The notes: generated from the letters alone by a model not told the origin. Shown: positions 38,601-52,443, numbered from the stretch's first letter. The stretch is 64,000 nt of DNA from Setaria digitata (GCA_003640385.1 RCAB01000270.1:23339-87338); one strand, 5' to 3'. Numbers and translations: made by a program.

Positions 38601-39355
38601 TTTTTTTTTTTTTTAAATTCCTCTTTCATTAACTGAAGGATATTCTGAATTTCGATGAAAAAAATCATCTAATCTTTAGATCTGGTATTGATTGGAGGAA
38701 CTTTTTTACCATAAGTATTTCGTGAGATCCAAGTAATACATGCGTGTGTTAACTAACAAGTTTAGGGATAATCAAATGCAGATTATTTATGTAAGGATTT
38801 TTGCGCTCATCTTTCTCAGTAATCGATAATAATAAGAATACGTGTGTTCCTCTTTTTATGATTTAAATTAAAATCGAAAAAATAAGTCTGTTTTCAGAAT
38901 TAAAAATTTTGCCATCAGAACGAGTAAGAGCAAAAGACGGAGATATTTGTAAAAAAAAAAAAAAAAATAATTTCCATGTAAGTTCCAGTGGTCAACTTTT
39001 TCAGTATTAAATTCTTGATACTGTAGTATTTTTCCAATAAAAGTGTAAAAATAGTATAATTCAATTATTGATTATATTAGTGAAAACAAACAGATTACCT
39101 GATGGTGGAAATGATTCCAATAAATGGCTTCACTGGTGATAGTGATAACAGTGCTAACGAGAATAATTATTAACAATTAGTTTGAGTAATGTGATGATGG
39201 ATAAATAAAATAAATGCACCTATAAGATAAATTTTACTTTATTTATTCCAATGATCAACTTAATGATTAATAGTGAGCGGTGTGATGCTATCTTACATTT
39301 AAATTTAACTTTAATTTAATGAACTTGAAATGAATGCTGATATATCAGAACAAAT

Positions 39356-39478
39356 ATAAATGTGATGATAAAACGCTCAGCATCCTGTAATTACATAAGT
39401 TCTCGCCATCAGTAGANATAAATGTGATGATAAAACGCTCAGCATCCTGTAATTACATAAGTTCTCGCCATCAGTAGA
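39356..39478. repeat. Exact 61-bp direct repeat flanking a single N
   Basis: Positions 39356-39416 and 39418-39478 are identical and are separated only by the ambiguous base at 39417. This pattern is expected when two contigs with an unmerged overlap are joined, so the duplication is probably artefactual. Confidence 0.95.
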
Positions 39479-40309
39479 TGGTCTCGTTGATGACAGTGAG
39501 GACGAAAAAAAAAAAAAAAAAAATTTCCTTTAATTTCTCTGTTATAATTTTTCTGAAGCAAAATTTCTAGGAGCCATTTATAGAAATCTTGCAGATTTGT
39601 TTTTTCCTTCTACTTCTCCCAGAAATCGCTACTTTTTTCTTTCTCTATGCTTGGCGTTATCTTGTGGCGGACGAATATTATTTTAGACCACTGTAATTAA
39701 CAACAACAAAGCAAAATTAATTTTTTTTTTTTTTTGGAACATATTTTGAATGGATTATACATCAATGTGAATAAGAAAAGAAGCCGATGGAGGATCTGCC
39801 TGTGAAGATTGATAATTGCTAGTTATAACAAATAATGCAAAGATAGTGATTAAGGAAACTCACTGGCCATACTGACCAAAGGTTAAAACTAGACGGAGGA
39901 ATTTGAATTTCATGTGATGGAACATTTACAACCAACGTTTTTATTATATTAATGAAAATGTCATTTTTAGAAGTGGAAAATGCAAGTTTTATTCAAGTGG
40001 TAGCGAATTGTGTTTGTGGAAGATACGAGCAAAGGTGTGAGGTAATTGTTTAGTATTTGGGAAAAAAGATTTTTTTATACACACTGGATGAAGAGTTTAA
40101 TTTTGTAAGGTTCAAACATTCGAATGATTATTCCCTCTTTTGTTTATATTTCAGAAAATAATCATCTATCTCGTTAAAATTCAACTTTAATTTTATAGCA
40201 TTTTTCCAAACTTTTTCATATATTTCACTTATCTTTATTACTGTTATTCCTTATTAATTATCGTTAATTAATATTAATTTTATTGATTACTTATAATAAT
40301 CACTATAAT

Positions 40310-40323
40310 ATCTCTTTTTAGAA
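40310..40323 (+). promoter_or_regulatory. Candidate SL trans-splice acceptor of sma-9
   Basis: The pyrimidine-rich acceptor CTCTTTTTAG ends at 40321, leaving only AA before the ATG at 40324. A start codon 2 nt after an acceptor is typical of spliced-leader addition in nematodes. It could instead join a non-coding upstream exon. Confidence 0.5.
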
Positions 40324-43300
40324 ATGGCATTTGTATCTGGCGGAGGAGGTGGTGGAGCTGGAATTGGAGGAATAGGAAGCGGTTTGCCGACGGTAGCCCA
40401 ACCAACAGCAGCAGCATGTGGCATGCCGTCTGGATCCTTACGTCCTCAGGTATGGTTTTATGTGGCTTAACCTGATTCCGCACAATGTTTTTGTTTATGC
40501 CTTTCTTCAAGCTTGTAACTTTTACTAAGCAAAATATTGACATTTGCTTATGTGTGGGTCTTGGGCAGTTTTAAAAAAAACTAAAGGTGTCAGTTCACAT
40601 TCAATAAGAACGTACTGCTATGGAAAATCAAGTTAACTGGTATCGTAAGAGGTCGATATATATGTAGTTGAGATGTGAACCGCAGAAGAGGCAATTACGC
40701 ATCATTGAAATTTCAGGATGGGCAAGCGATGTCGCCGCGAGGTGCAGCGTCACTTAGCGCAGCAGCCTTAGCAGCTGCACAAGTTTCGGCAACTCCAATT
40801 CCAGCAGCTCATTTACTTTACCAGCAGTTTTTTTCAGCTGGAGCTGCTGCAGCGCAGTCGCAGCTGTTACAAGGGACTGCAGCGGCTGCAGTAGTATCGC
40901 AGACAGCACCATCTCTTCCACCCTCGACGCCAATATTGCCGCAAGCCGCTGCTGCGGCTGCGGCAGCAGCAGCAAATGCGGTAGCAGTTGCCGCACAGCA
41001 ACAGCAGCAGCAATCGGTCCCATCGCAGCAACAACAAGCAACACCTGCACCGCAACAGCAGCAACAGCAGAATCAAGCATTTGTATTGGCGAATGCAGCA
41101 CAAGCACTTGCAATTAATCAATTGCTATTGCAGCAAAATCCATTGCAGCAACAGGTAAATTTAAAATTTTGAAGATTAGAATGTTACCGCACATCATTAT
41201 TCTCAGCAAACTTTTCTTTGTCAGGTATATATATATGATTGCATCCACAATCCTCAAGCAGTTACGTACTTCAAAATTCTTTCCATAAATCTCAGGTACA
41301 AGCAGCATTGGCGCAGTTGCTTAATCCATTCGCCTATTATCAGCCCCATCTGACGGCTTTGCTGCAGCAAAGTCAGCTCAGTGCTACCAATCACATGCAG
41401 CAGCCTCAGCAACCACCTCAAATGCAAGGTATATTCCATCGTTGGTCTGCTCTTCCTTTCCTGCTAATTGACGTTAATGATGGATCATTTATAATTACTT
41501 CATTCCGGTACATCTCTTTATCATAAGTTCAGTCAAATTTACCATATCGTATTCCAGTCTTTTCTTTTATTTTGATTTAGCATACACTGCTTGTTTATTT
41601 CTAACGTTTCAAAATTTTTATACAAATGAATAATTCTATGTAAAAATAGTGCCTGTCACGTGTGCACAGTAATTATTAAAGGTTGTACTGTATGTCTTTC
41701 AAGAAAATGCCCACTTTTAGAAAATTTCATTCTCCCAGGAAACTGTGTGAAACGTCTTAAGTATGGCTGTTATCGATAATTAGCTACTGTCTCTTAATTT
41801 TAGTACAAAATGGGATTGGGACACCGATAGTTGCTCAACAACAACAAAAAATGATTGAGAATTTGCTGGTGGAACAAGTGGTTCGAAATCCGACAGCACA
41901 CGACAAAATCGGTTTGTTCTTCGAATCGCAGCTGTGAAAGACTTGAGAATATCATAGATGAAGTTGACTAGTTTAGCTTAATTAAATTCGCCCTTAATGG
42001 TTACCTTGAGAAAATGATCCAACTGAATAGTTTTTATTTTTGCTTTTCGTAGCTAATTTAAAATATTTTCAGCAAATTAGAAGTGAATTCGACTTGTTTA
42101 GTTGATCACACACTGCTCATTTGTCCTACTAGTCTTTTCAGTCAATTGAATATTCGTTTTAAGTTGGCAATGAGATATCTCAGTCTCACGCTAGAAATCC
42201 AGATGTACTTGAAAGGAAGGGTTGGAGTGAGAAGAAAGTGAATTAGCCTAAGTTAATAAATTAGTAATTTAAGGTAATTGCTGCCATGCAATTCGAATCA
42301 CTAATGATTAGTTGGTTGGCGTGTTTTTTATAATGATCGTAAGACTAGCTTCATGGAGTCGTATCGAAGCGAAACCTTTTTAAGATATATCACAGCCAGT
42401 TATGGCGGATAACAGAAGTGTCGGATTGCTGACAAGTGCAGAGTCAGTGAAAGAACACATATCGCGGTTGATTAGCGAAAATGAAGCAATTTTGGAACAG
42501 AATCCGGGTCTTATCAAAAGGCGTCCATATCATCGTCAAGTAGGCTCTCAATCGTCCATTGAACTTGAAACGGGTATCAGAAGTCAGAGTAATTCACCAG
42601 GTACATCTTCATATAGCTCTTCAATGAATAATTAGTTGTCGCTTATTCAGTCAACATTTTTCTTTTTCGCATCCTAATACAAAATTAATGTGGCTCGTAT
42701 ATATATATAGGGAAAATTATTTGGCTTTTGTTAGGTATAGTGTAATGTAAAGATCTAAAGTCATTTCTTATCTTTATACAGGTTTGCGTGACGTACGCTT
42801 ACAGTTCAGTCATAGTCAGTCATTCTACGAATCACATAAACCGCTTGCTGTACGAGTCACCGGTGGTCCATTAACGAATGGTCATCCAATTATAAAAGCA
42901 CCAGACAAGTGTACATGTAATTACTGCGAACTAAAGTTTCCAAATGATGCTGCTCTTGTTGCTCACGAAATTCGCTGCAGCAAGTTGGTTGCCTTTTGTT
43001 ATTTTACTTTAGTGAATTAGTGGTGATTTTTATTGTTTAATCTTCCATCCACTTTTGTTTACATACATATCTCACATTATATAATCATTTTAGCACCTTC
43101 CTTTATAATTTGTTATTCTTCACTTCCAGCGTTCCTCTTTCACGTCCTGTCGGAGAAAGAATGCTAATTCGGAATTTCATCTTTTTTTCTTGAGTCTATC
43201 GTTTTTTTTTTTGGAATCTGTGTGATGATATTCTCTAAATTCACGGGATGAAAAAGCAAATCTTTTTGCTTGCATCAGTAATTCAGAAACTTAACATTAA

Positions 43301-46300
43301 ATCCCTACTTGGTTCATTTTAGTAAATAATAAATAGTTTGTTACAGGAGGGGCAAGCTATTATTAATTATGCGTTAGACTTTTATCCTCTTGTTATTAGA
43401 ATGACATAAAAAATGGTACAATTACATTCATTCTTTTCATACAGGCGTGCTGAAATACATTCCCAGACAACTTCATCATCAACTTCATCAACAGCAGCAG
43501 TAGCTGCTGCACATCTTCAAATGATACAGCAACAAAATTCGGTAAATACTGGAGCGGCTGATTGTATTGGACGTAAGTCAAATACTTGCAGCAGTGTAGC
43601 TTCCTCTCCTGTATTACACGAAAATCGTCATCCACTCAAACGACGTCTTCTGGCAGCTGCAGAACATCTCGACGAAACACAGACATCTGCAAACAAAAAT
43701 CCTAAATTGGTATGAAACTTGATAGTACACATTCTGGAACTTAACGTTTCTTTTCTAATTTTTAATGAATATTTTTGAGGTGACCTTGCACTGTGCGCTT
43801 ACTTTACGATAGTAAAATTCTTCCCCACCTTCTGACACTTCTTCAATTCTCACGTTCAGTTTATTCAGTAGTTACTCTTTGTATCCCTTATTTCAAAATT
43901 TTTATCATAAATTATGCTGTACAAATCAGATGTAATGCTCTCCACATGGTATCTTTGTTGTCAAGAGTTATATCTTCTGTTATTTCAATTGAAAATGGTT
44001 TGATTTTTAGGAGGCCTCCAAGCCAAATACAAATGTTGGAAGTCCAATTTGTATATCATTGCCTGCAACACATCACAAACCACCAGTAGTTCCCCAGCGA
44101 TGTGCCATCAGTAATAGTAATACGAGTAGTGGTAATAGTAGTAGTAGTAGTAGTAGTATTGGTAGTAGTACAAATGCTGCTAATGATACTTCTGCTTCCG
44201 TCACACCAACAGTAATAATGGTAACTTCTCATACTGCGAATCAACTTGTGGTTTCGAAGAATGCACAAACATATCAACGAATATACCCTGCTGCAACGGT
44301 TCCCCAAGTATATTTGCATATTTTTTCATTCCATTTAAACATCTGATACACGATTAAGTCGCCATAAAATGGAGTCTATATGTCTGTTTTATGCATCCTG
44401 GTTTTCATAACGCTCGTTTGCGATTTTTTTTTTTTTTTTTAGAGTACCAGTGCTGTAGCCAACAAACCATACATTTTAACTTTGAATGATGTGTCAGCAA
44501 TTCGAAATGATGGAACGTCACGCCGAAGTCGCATGCGGAATATTACTACAGAAACGTTTGCTACGTTAAACAAACCGCAGCCAATGTTTTGCGAGCATAA
44601 GCCGAAACTAAGCATGTACAGCAACTGGCAGCAAGTTAGCGCGTTTGATTTTGCATTTAATTCTATTCTTGATAAAATCAGTTCCTTTATTCCTCACTTC
44701 AGTTAGTCGAATTTCATATTAAGCATTGAATTGTGAATGAAACCCTTTGTGTTCAGTCGTACTCCATTGCAAAATTTTATATTTATGGAATTTTTGATTT
44801 CGAATTTACTTCGTAATTTTCCTTTCCTCTTTTTACAAGGTTCAGTAGCATAAAATTTTGCAGTAATAATATGTTCTTTCAGAGTACCGTAGATTCAGAA
44901 GAAGCAAAGCTGAATTTGCTCTACATAAGCACATGTTCCACAAAACCTCGTATAGGTGTTAAACAGCTCTGGAGGTATACGACAGCACTGCGTGAAATGG
45001 GCGTTCTGAAAGTAACACATTCTTCGTTTTGGGACTATTCAACAAAAGTATGTTATTGTTTGTTATCCACAGAATTACTTTCCTTTGCTTCGAAAAAAAA
45101 AAAAAAAAAAATGAAAGAAAGAAAAAATGAACAACACTAGAATTTTTCAAATCAAAATACAGTTGAATATACGTAGATTTTTGCTCAGATCATTCGAGCA
45201 TGCTTAGCTCTAGAAATGCAGCTTGCTATATCCTTACTTTATTGTTGAAATATAGCTAATTTCAGTACGATGAGTTTTGTTGAATTGTTTGCTAGGTTTC
45301 AAACTACTGTGGTATACGATAAACTTATATTTGCTCAGCATAATCAGTCATAGTTTGGCATTCTTTGTGAACTTCCTTTTGTTTACAACACAAAAAATAA
45401 ATTTTCATCATATTGAATCCAAAAGAATGAAATGTGGGGGAAAAAATGTTGCAGATACGTCTACGTCAGAATACAGCAGCTATAGCAACAACTACAGCAC
45501 CGGTGAATTCTCAGGCGGTAATTGCGACTTTCGTCCAGGAGCGCTCCTCTACGGTTGCATCGACGTCAGCAACTGTTTCAGCAACTAATGTTGCTAGCTT
45601 TGTACAGCCAAGGAATCCTCTGAACGGAAGGACTGACAGTGATGCCAAGAACAGTGACAAGGAGAACATGACAATGATGGAAAAGGATCGGAATGCTTTA
45701 GCTTCTTTAAAAGAGTATATTTCTTCTTGTATCTATTACTGTCTCAATTATTCTATAGATTTTATTGATAAACTATGATAGAGAACTTACTTTGAGGAAA
45801 AGGTAATTTTTTAAAATCCCACAAACTTTTCGTTGAGTTGAAATATAGCTAATTCCAACATGATGAGTTTTGTTGAATTAAGTTGGTACACTGGATTTTA
45901 AATGCTAGAACTCCAAAAATCATGTGATAAAGATGACAAAATTAGTAGTAATTCATTTGGTAAATTGAAATTTATCTGTTACCATTTAAACAATATCGCT
46001 TCATTGTCTTTCTGAAAATTAGTGATGAATTTACATTTACTTCCTTCAGAATTGCCGATAAACAGCAATCACAACGGAATCGAATTGTAAACGAATCAAC
46101 AAAAACACTCTCTCAAAAAATAGTAGGAGGTTATTTCTCAAATGAAGTTTACGTGTATGTCCGCGGACGCGGACGTGGTCGGTATGTTTGTGGTCGTTGT
46201 GGAATACGCTGTAAAAAACCGTCAATGTTAAAGAAGCATATCAAGTGAGCTGGTTTTCCCTGTCACTCATATTTCAGTTTACATTTAGCAAAATGTCATT

Positions 46301-47801
46301 TTATCAAGAAAAAAATATCATTTCTATTCTAATATTTTAATCAAATTTTGCAGACTTTTCACTTATAAATTTACTGTCACATATTTAAATTCATATTAGT
46401 GAAATAGAGCACTCGTTGATTATCTTTCTGTTGTTTATAGGTCACATTCGGATGTAAGACCATATGGTTGTAAACAGTGTAATTTTAATTTCAAAACAAA
46501 AGGTAACCTAACTAAACATTTGCAATCCAAAACACATCGTCGTCGAATGGCTGAAAAAGAGAAGCAGAAAATGACAGAGCAAGATTCGGATAGCGACCAT
46601 GATCGATTGGAAATTGCGAGCCTTAGCGGAACCGCTTCAACCTTTAGTAATGACCCACTTTCAGATGATGAGTGGTAATTTTTACTTCAAAATTCTTAAC
46701 CGTAAAATTTAGCTTTCATATTCATATTTATGATATGCGAACAGTGCTATTCTTTACTGGTAGTTCCTAAGTTCTTTTTCTAGTTCGTCAGACGAAGAAT
46801 TGCGACCACCTTGTAATGACAAAAACAAGAATATGTATCGGAAATTTGGTCAAGGTAACTTCTTTTCCATACTTCAAATGTTTTAATCAAGAAAATTAAG
46901 TTTATGCTAAAGAGATTAAAAGTTCCTTCCAGCCTTTGTACATCGATAATAATGATGATAAATACTTTTTTTTTCTTTTTCAAATTCTCTTTATGTTCGT
47001 TAGTAAGTTACTTTCTATGGAAAGCATTCGCATATATCGATTATAATATGATCTTTTTCTGATTCGAAATGTTCTTATACAACTAGTTCTTTTCTGAGAC
47101 TTCGCTGGATATCTTATTATTTCGAAACCCAACTGATTTTTTGCTATTACATTTATCATTTTGTAATGTCATGAATCTAGTTTTATTAATATTCAAGAAA
47201 ATACACTGGTAGAACGAACGGCTCACACACCACCAATGTTATGGATTGTTGGTGAAACGGTATCTGATTGGTCGAATCCAAACTGCTCGAGGTCATGCCA
47301 TAGTGCTCCACCTAGTGCACGTTATCCGTCAGAAGGACGAAAACAGCAAAAACTTTTGGAAACCAATTTTCTGTTAAAAAAGGTAATATTCGTTTCTTCT
47401 AATGCAGTGGTATTGATTGCGATATTAGAAGTATGCTATAGTAATTTCATATGTAGGTTTTTTTTTTCTTTTCAATGAAAAAAATTTAGGATACTTCGGA
47501 AGATTTTCGTGGCTCTGAACTGAAATCATTAGCTGTACCAATGGTTCAAACTTTGGTACCTACAACTAGTGATGGTTCACAGGTGCATTCAGTAACATCT
47601 TTCATAACAGAGCAACAACCTTCAGTGGGTGCATTCTTTGCTAAGGAGGTCAGTAAATCTTTTAAGCATCCTCTAAATAAATATTAAAAACATTGACCCT
47701 TTTCGTGGTATAGTGTGTTATTTTATTTATAATACTCAGTAGATTATATTTGTGTCACTCAGTAAATACCACCTTAATATATGGAATAGCAACGTCATTC
47801 C

Positions 47802-47836
<35 letters not shown>

Positions 47837-50800
47837 TGTAGCCAACTGTTTATGTTATGATGAGTTTTTTATTCAAGACGATGATATGCGATATCTGCAA
47901 ACGTGTGTTTCGAAGTTCGACAGAGATGGCATTGCATCGTAAAATTCATTTAATTGGACCATCAAATTCACGTATACGGTCCTACCAATGTAATGAGTGC
48001 AAATATTCAGTTCGATCACGTAATGCTTTGCAGCGGCATATGGAAGAAAGGCACGGGATTGTTGAAAACTTGCAGGGGGAACAGTTGAATGATTCAGATA
48101 ACGGTATGTATTTGTAAGCTGGTAATATGGGCTTTCTTCTGTTATTCAAGTTTATTACATAAATTCTATTTAAACCCAATATACATGGCCTGAAAAATTG
48201 TGAAAACAATTTCAGTGTCAAAAGGAGTACCAATATTTCACGTAGACGGGAAGTACTGCTTCATGTTAACTTTTAGGTATCAGAGGAACTAAAATTATCA
48301 TTGGGAAAATAGGAAGATGTAAATTAGTTATGAAGATGGTTCAAGGATTCAGTTTAGCTCTCATCAGTAGGAAAATAATAGATTGAAGATTTGAATCAGT
48401 TCTTGGAATGAAGAAAGTATTTCAGAAGAAACCAATACAAATTTGTCTTCGATGAATCCGCGATCATTTATGTGTACCGATTGCAATATTGGATTTCGAA
48501 AGCATGGGATTCTCGCGAAGCATCTGCGCTCGAAGACTCACGTTATGAAGCTAGAAAGTTTGCGTATTATACCAGAAGATTCGCTCTCATTGATTACACG
48601 TAAAGAAGGGGGTGTATATTTGAATGAAATTGACACCACAGATTGTGAGCGTGCTCGGCAGAGTATTCTCGGTTAGTTGTTTATTTTGATTAGTTGTTGA
48701 CAAAAACAAGAACATTAATCTAAATTTTGTGACAAAATGTAGTGATTTTTTCTTAGTGGTACCAAAGTGATTGATTAATCGGTTGATTATCGAAATAATT
48801 TTTATAATTTTTCAACTAGGGAATAAATTTTATTGAGTTTTACGTGCATTTTTGCAGATTATGTTTAAATCAAATCCAATGTTTTATAATTTATTTGAAA
48901 GGTTTTATCTGTAAAAGTTATGTTTAGGTTGATAGGGCTTTTTCACAGAAAATGGAAGGGAGGAGAAAGAAAATGAGAAATTACTTCATGTTTTTAAATT
49001 TATAATTCATTTTTTACTTAACACATTTGCGTATCAATTATGGTCGACATTTTGTCGTGATTTGCATGAAATTTGAAAACTTCTACCAATTCTGAACATA
49101 GAAGCAGAAAGACCAGTTATTGAATAATATTATCTGTAGTAAGAAGTAATTTCAGGAATCATTTCCACATTACGTGACTCGAATATTTTGGAATGTCGTG
49201 AGCAGATGTTGCATTCCCCAGTACCACACTTGCATACTACCATAAGCAGCAGCAATAATAGCAATAGCAGTAACCCTTCTGGCTATTCATCGCATCAATT
49301 GAAAATACAACGTTCTCCCGTGCCGTCAACTAGTCAGTCTTTTGTTGAAAATAAGCGAATATTTTGTGGCCAGCAGCATACATCGAAACGTCCCGAATTG
49401 TTAATAGCGAAAACGCAGGTATATTTTTTTCATTTTGCTCCAAAAAAAAAAAAAAAAAAAAAGAAGAAGACTGACAGGTACATAGTAAAGATGTAGAAAG
49501 AATGAAAAAAGAATTCATGATGACATTTGTTAATTGCTTTTCTTACAATAGTTTTTCTCCAGTCTAATGGATTTTATCAGCCGTAGAAATGTGATTATCT
49601 TTTAGAGTGAAATATCTAGAAAAGCCGATATGACAATATCGCAACGAAAAACAGATGAGTTGAATGGGAAGTCGATTTCGGCAAATGTTTGGATGCCACC
49701 AAAACTTGATGTAATTTCGGTATGGACTTGAATTTGAGTCATTTTGTGTCCTTTTTTTTTTAACTTCTAAATGGTAGAAGATATGCAACATGAAAATTCT
49801 TTTAACAGATAGGTAACTAATTAACAAATGCTGTTCTTTATTCTTGTATTCACTAACTTTTTCCAGTCGACAGTTCTGTCAAATATTCGAAGATATTATT
49901 AGTTAAATAGTTTAAGCGCTAAGTCCCTTTTATTTGCTTACTTCCTAATTTCTCAGTGTTTTGTAGACTTCTGATCGTCGCTCCTTTGATGTAATCTGTC
50001 GTCCAACAATTGATTCCGCTGCTCTTTCCGATAACGGTAAGTTACTAGTATGAAGTTTAAATAAGAATGATTGGTGACCGACTTCTGTTTCATAAACTCC
50101 TCTCCTATCAACATATTATCAAAATTGCTGCAACACTTGATCTTGATATTTTGATCATACAGCGTGCGTCTCAGTGGTTATATGTTATATAAGAAATGTT
50201 GATGGCTGTTTTTATTGATAGGTTCATCTGTACGATCTGATGAAGCAAACAGTGAAGGAGCTGGACGTAGTGAAAGCTCGACTCCAACGCAGCGTGTTTT
50301 GGCTGGTACAGCACCATCACCCCTTTTACCAGCTTCTACCAGATGCAATCTTTGTGAGGTCAACTACGAATCCAGCTTTGATTTACAGGTAGATCGTCTT
50401 AACAGGCCAGTGCGCAGTTAATTTTCTCATCCGTATATATAAATTTTCGAATAATATTGAATTTTCAATATCTCTTTCAAACTTCCCAGGATCTGATTCC
50501 TACCTAACATGTAAGTCACGTGGATTTTGATTCTTACAGAATCCACAAAAAATTTTTGAAAATTTTTTCATTAGATACACGGAAATGATCTACTTGCAAA
50601 AATCATTCTCCTTACTCTTATCCATCCTGTATTTTTAGGTACATCTTCACGCTGACCACGTAATGCTGCGGGATGGAAAAGATTTTTGTTGTCCGAAGAA
50701 ACAGTGTGATAAGGTTTATCCAAGTCGTGAAAATCTTCGGCAGCATATCGCTGCACACTATCACGGCGGTGCCGCCGCACCTCTGCCAGGTTCTTCTTCT

Positions 50801-52134
50801 TTTCCTCAAAAATCAGACGGATTTCACTAATATAAAATCAGTTGCTTTTTTAAAAAAAAAATTATGTAGCTTACGGTGGTAAAGTTTTTTTTTCTCTCCG
50901 ATGCGTTATGATGTTTTAAGCATTATTTTTTCAAGATAGTCGTGACGAGATTGAGAGTGCAATCATGGTGTTATCAGATGCTACCGATACAGCGGTAGTC
51001 CTGCATCGTAAATTAACTAGTTCAACTCCTGGACAGCATGCGAATTCAGTGCCTAATCATAGTCCGAATGCACCTGAAGAATCTCATACAGCTTGTTCGA
51101 AGACATCCTCATCTACGACTACGCTGGCTTCATCGATGGACTCTGGCGACTCAGGCATTGGCACTGCTATAACTAGGTATTCTGCATTATACATGGAAAA
51201 CGACTCAGTTTTAGCATTGTTGTGTCTTTTGAAGCCTTTGTTTCTTTTTATTACTAAGAAACTAGATGAGAAATAATTCCATTCCCAGTTTATATAAATA
51301 TAAAGCAGTAAATTTGTAAGTAATATAAATTCGAAGATATAAAGCATAATTTGAGCTGTATTCATCGGTTTCAAAATTTCATCTTTAAACTAACATCAGA
51401 TAACGAATGAAATAAAAAACGTAATTAAGTGTAGAGAGCGAATAGAATATATTTTCCAGAGCAACCAGTATATGAGCATGAAAAAATTTTGAAGTCAATA
51501 AGCACAGTTTACATTGTGATTCATATTTTCAAATTTCATTACATAGAGGATAGGCTTTTTGTATTTTGCGCGAATTCGAAGTAGAATTATCTTGAATCTT
51601 TTATGTCACCTTTATTGATTTCTTTTTTTTTTTTTTTTTTACAGTAATGGATTAATAAGACAGCGTCAGCCACTAAAATTTGGCGAAATTGAAAAGGCAA
51701 ATGGATGCAATGTTGTGGATGCTGCTGCTCAGGTAAATTCCGCTGCTTAGTCTTTAGTTATTTCCATAATTGGATTTGATAATGCTTCATCATCTGACTC
51801 CACAAATCAAACTAATTTTTTAGTTTTTCTTTCTTCCTCCCTTCTCTACCCCTTCTTTCTTCCAATTCTAATAACTTAAATTTAGGATCAGAAACGGTCA
51901 ACATCTATGCAACCGACCATATCTTCTCCCGGAACTGTCGCAGCAGTGCAGGCTGCTTTACCATGTGCCATTTGCGGGCAATCATTTCCCGATGCATTTG
52001 CCTTGCAACGACATTGGCTTTCACATGTTTGCGATCGTCCGCATATTTGCAAACAATGTGATGCTGGATTTACAACTGCGGATGCTCTGAACTCTCATGC
52101 ATTAACACATCAAAACAACAGACGTGAAAGGTGA
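40324..52134 (+). CDS. sma-9: Schnurri/SMA-9 zinc-finger transcription cofactor
   Basis: Nuclear C2H2 protein of the Schnurri/HIVEP family, which works with SMADs in BMP signalling (body size and male tail in C. elegans). I assembled 26 coding exons: 40324-40449, 40717-41154, 41296-41428, 41804-41911, 42400-42600, 42782-42983, 43445-43709, 44011-44307, 44443-44634, 44883-45047, 45455-45714, 46050-46244, 46441-46674, 46784-46854, 47198-47382, 47490-47648, 47878-48103, 48426-48671, 49156-49418, 49606-49719, 49967-50036, 50222-50388, 50639-50789, 50936-51176, 51645-51732, 51886-52134; 1681 residues. The N-terminus is Gly- then Ala/Gln-rich. Exon 5 has [22 protein letters not shown]2HC finger lies near 379-403. 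The diagnostic Schnurri pair spans 843-893 ([20 protein letters not shown], then [20 protein letters not shown]). Further fingers lie near 1080-1130, 1166-1190, 1423-1475 and 1620-1665. The alternative donor at 42573 and the far 3' end are uncertain. Confidence 0.94.
44124..44172 (+). repeat. (AGT)n serine-coding repeat in sma-9 exon 8
   Basis: A run of AGT codons encodes a polyserine stretch, uninterrupted for seven codons at 44139-44159. It is in frame within the gene. Confidence 0.85.
45244..45286. repeat. Direct repeat copy 1 flanking sma-9 exon 11
   Basis: GTTGAAATATAGCTAATT followed by ATGAGTTTTGTTGAATT recurs at 45837-45879 with about five mismatches. Both copies are intronic and bracket exon 11 (45455-45714). 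Confidence 0.8.
45837..45879. repeat. Direct repeat copy 2 flanking sma-9 exon 11
   Basis: Second copy of the roughly 43-nt intronic repeat described at 45244-45286, same orientation, 593 nt away. Confidence 0.8.
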
Positions 52135-52443
52135 TGGATGGTTTTATATATTTTTACATGTATGGGTTTCTTACAAAACGAGTAAATCCATGTGGAATAC
52201 TGATTTTATCAAATTGAAGAGGTGTTTTACAATGTATAATATTTTCCAATTCATCTAATCAAATATTAGCTGTTGATCATTGGTCTCACATCAGCTAAAT
52301 ATCTTCCTAATCATTCCACTATTTAGCATCAAGAAGTCACATTATTATTTCTTTTAAAATCAAAATACTTATAAATTTGCACTCTTCTTTTGTAAAGCTT
52401 GCAAGATTAGTGAAAATACTGGCAGTAATGTTCAGTATGCAAT

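Larger units (their letters stand above)
24200..40321. other. 16-kb intergenic region between divergent PAN and sma-9 genes
   Basis: No coding exon could be supported here. The left part (24.2-28.6 kb) is very AT-rich. From about 28.9 kb it becomes richer in simple repeats, with a GC-richer island at about 30.6-35.6 kb that may carry the sma-9 promoter and leader exons. From about 36 to 40 kb it is AT-rich again and contains a one-N assembly join at 39417. Long frames in the island occur on both strands with low-complexity composition. Confidence 0.45.

Noticed and set aside
40754..41121. 119- and 84-codon minus frames opposite sma-9 exon 2
   Set aside because: Shadows of the CAG/GCA repeats encoding the Gln/Ala-rich region on the plus strand.
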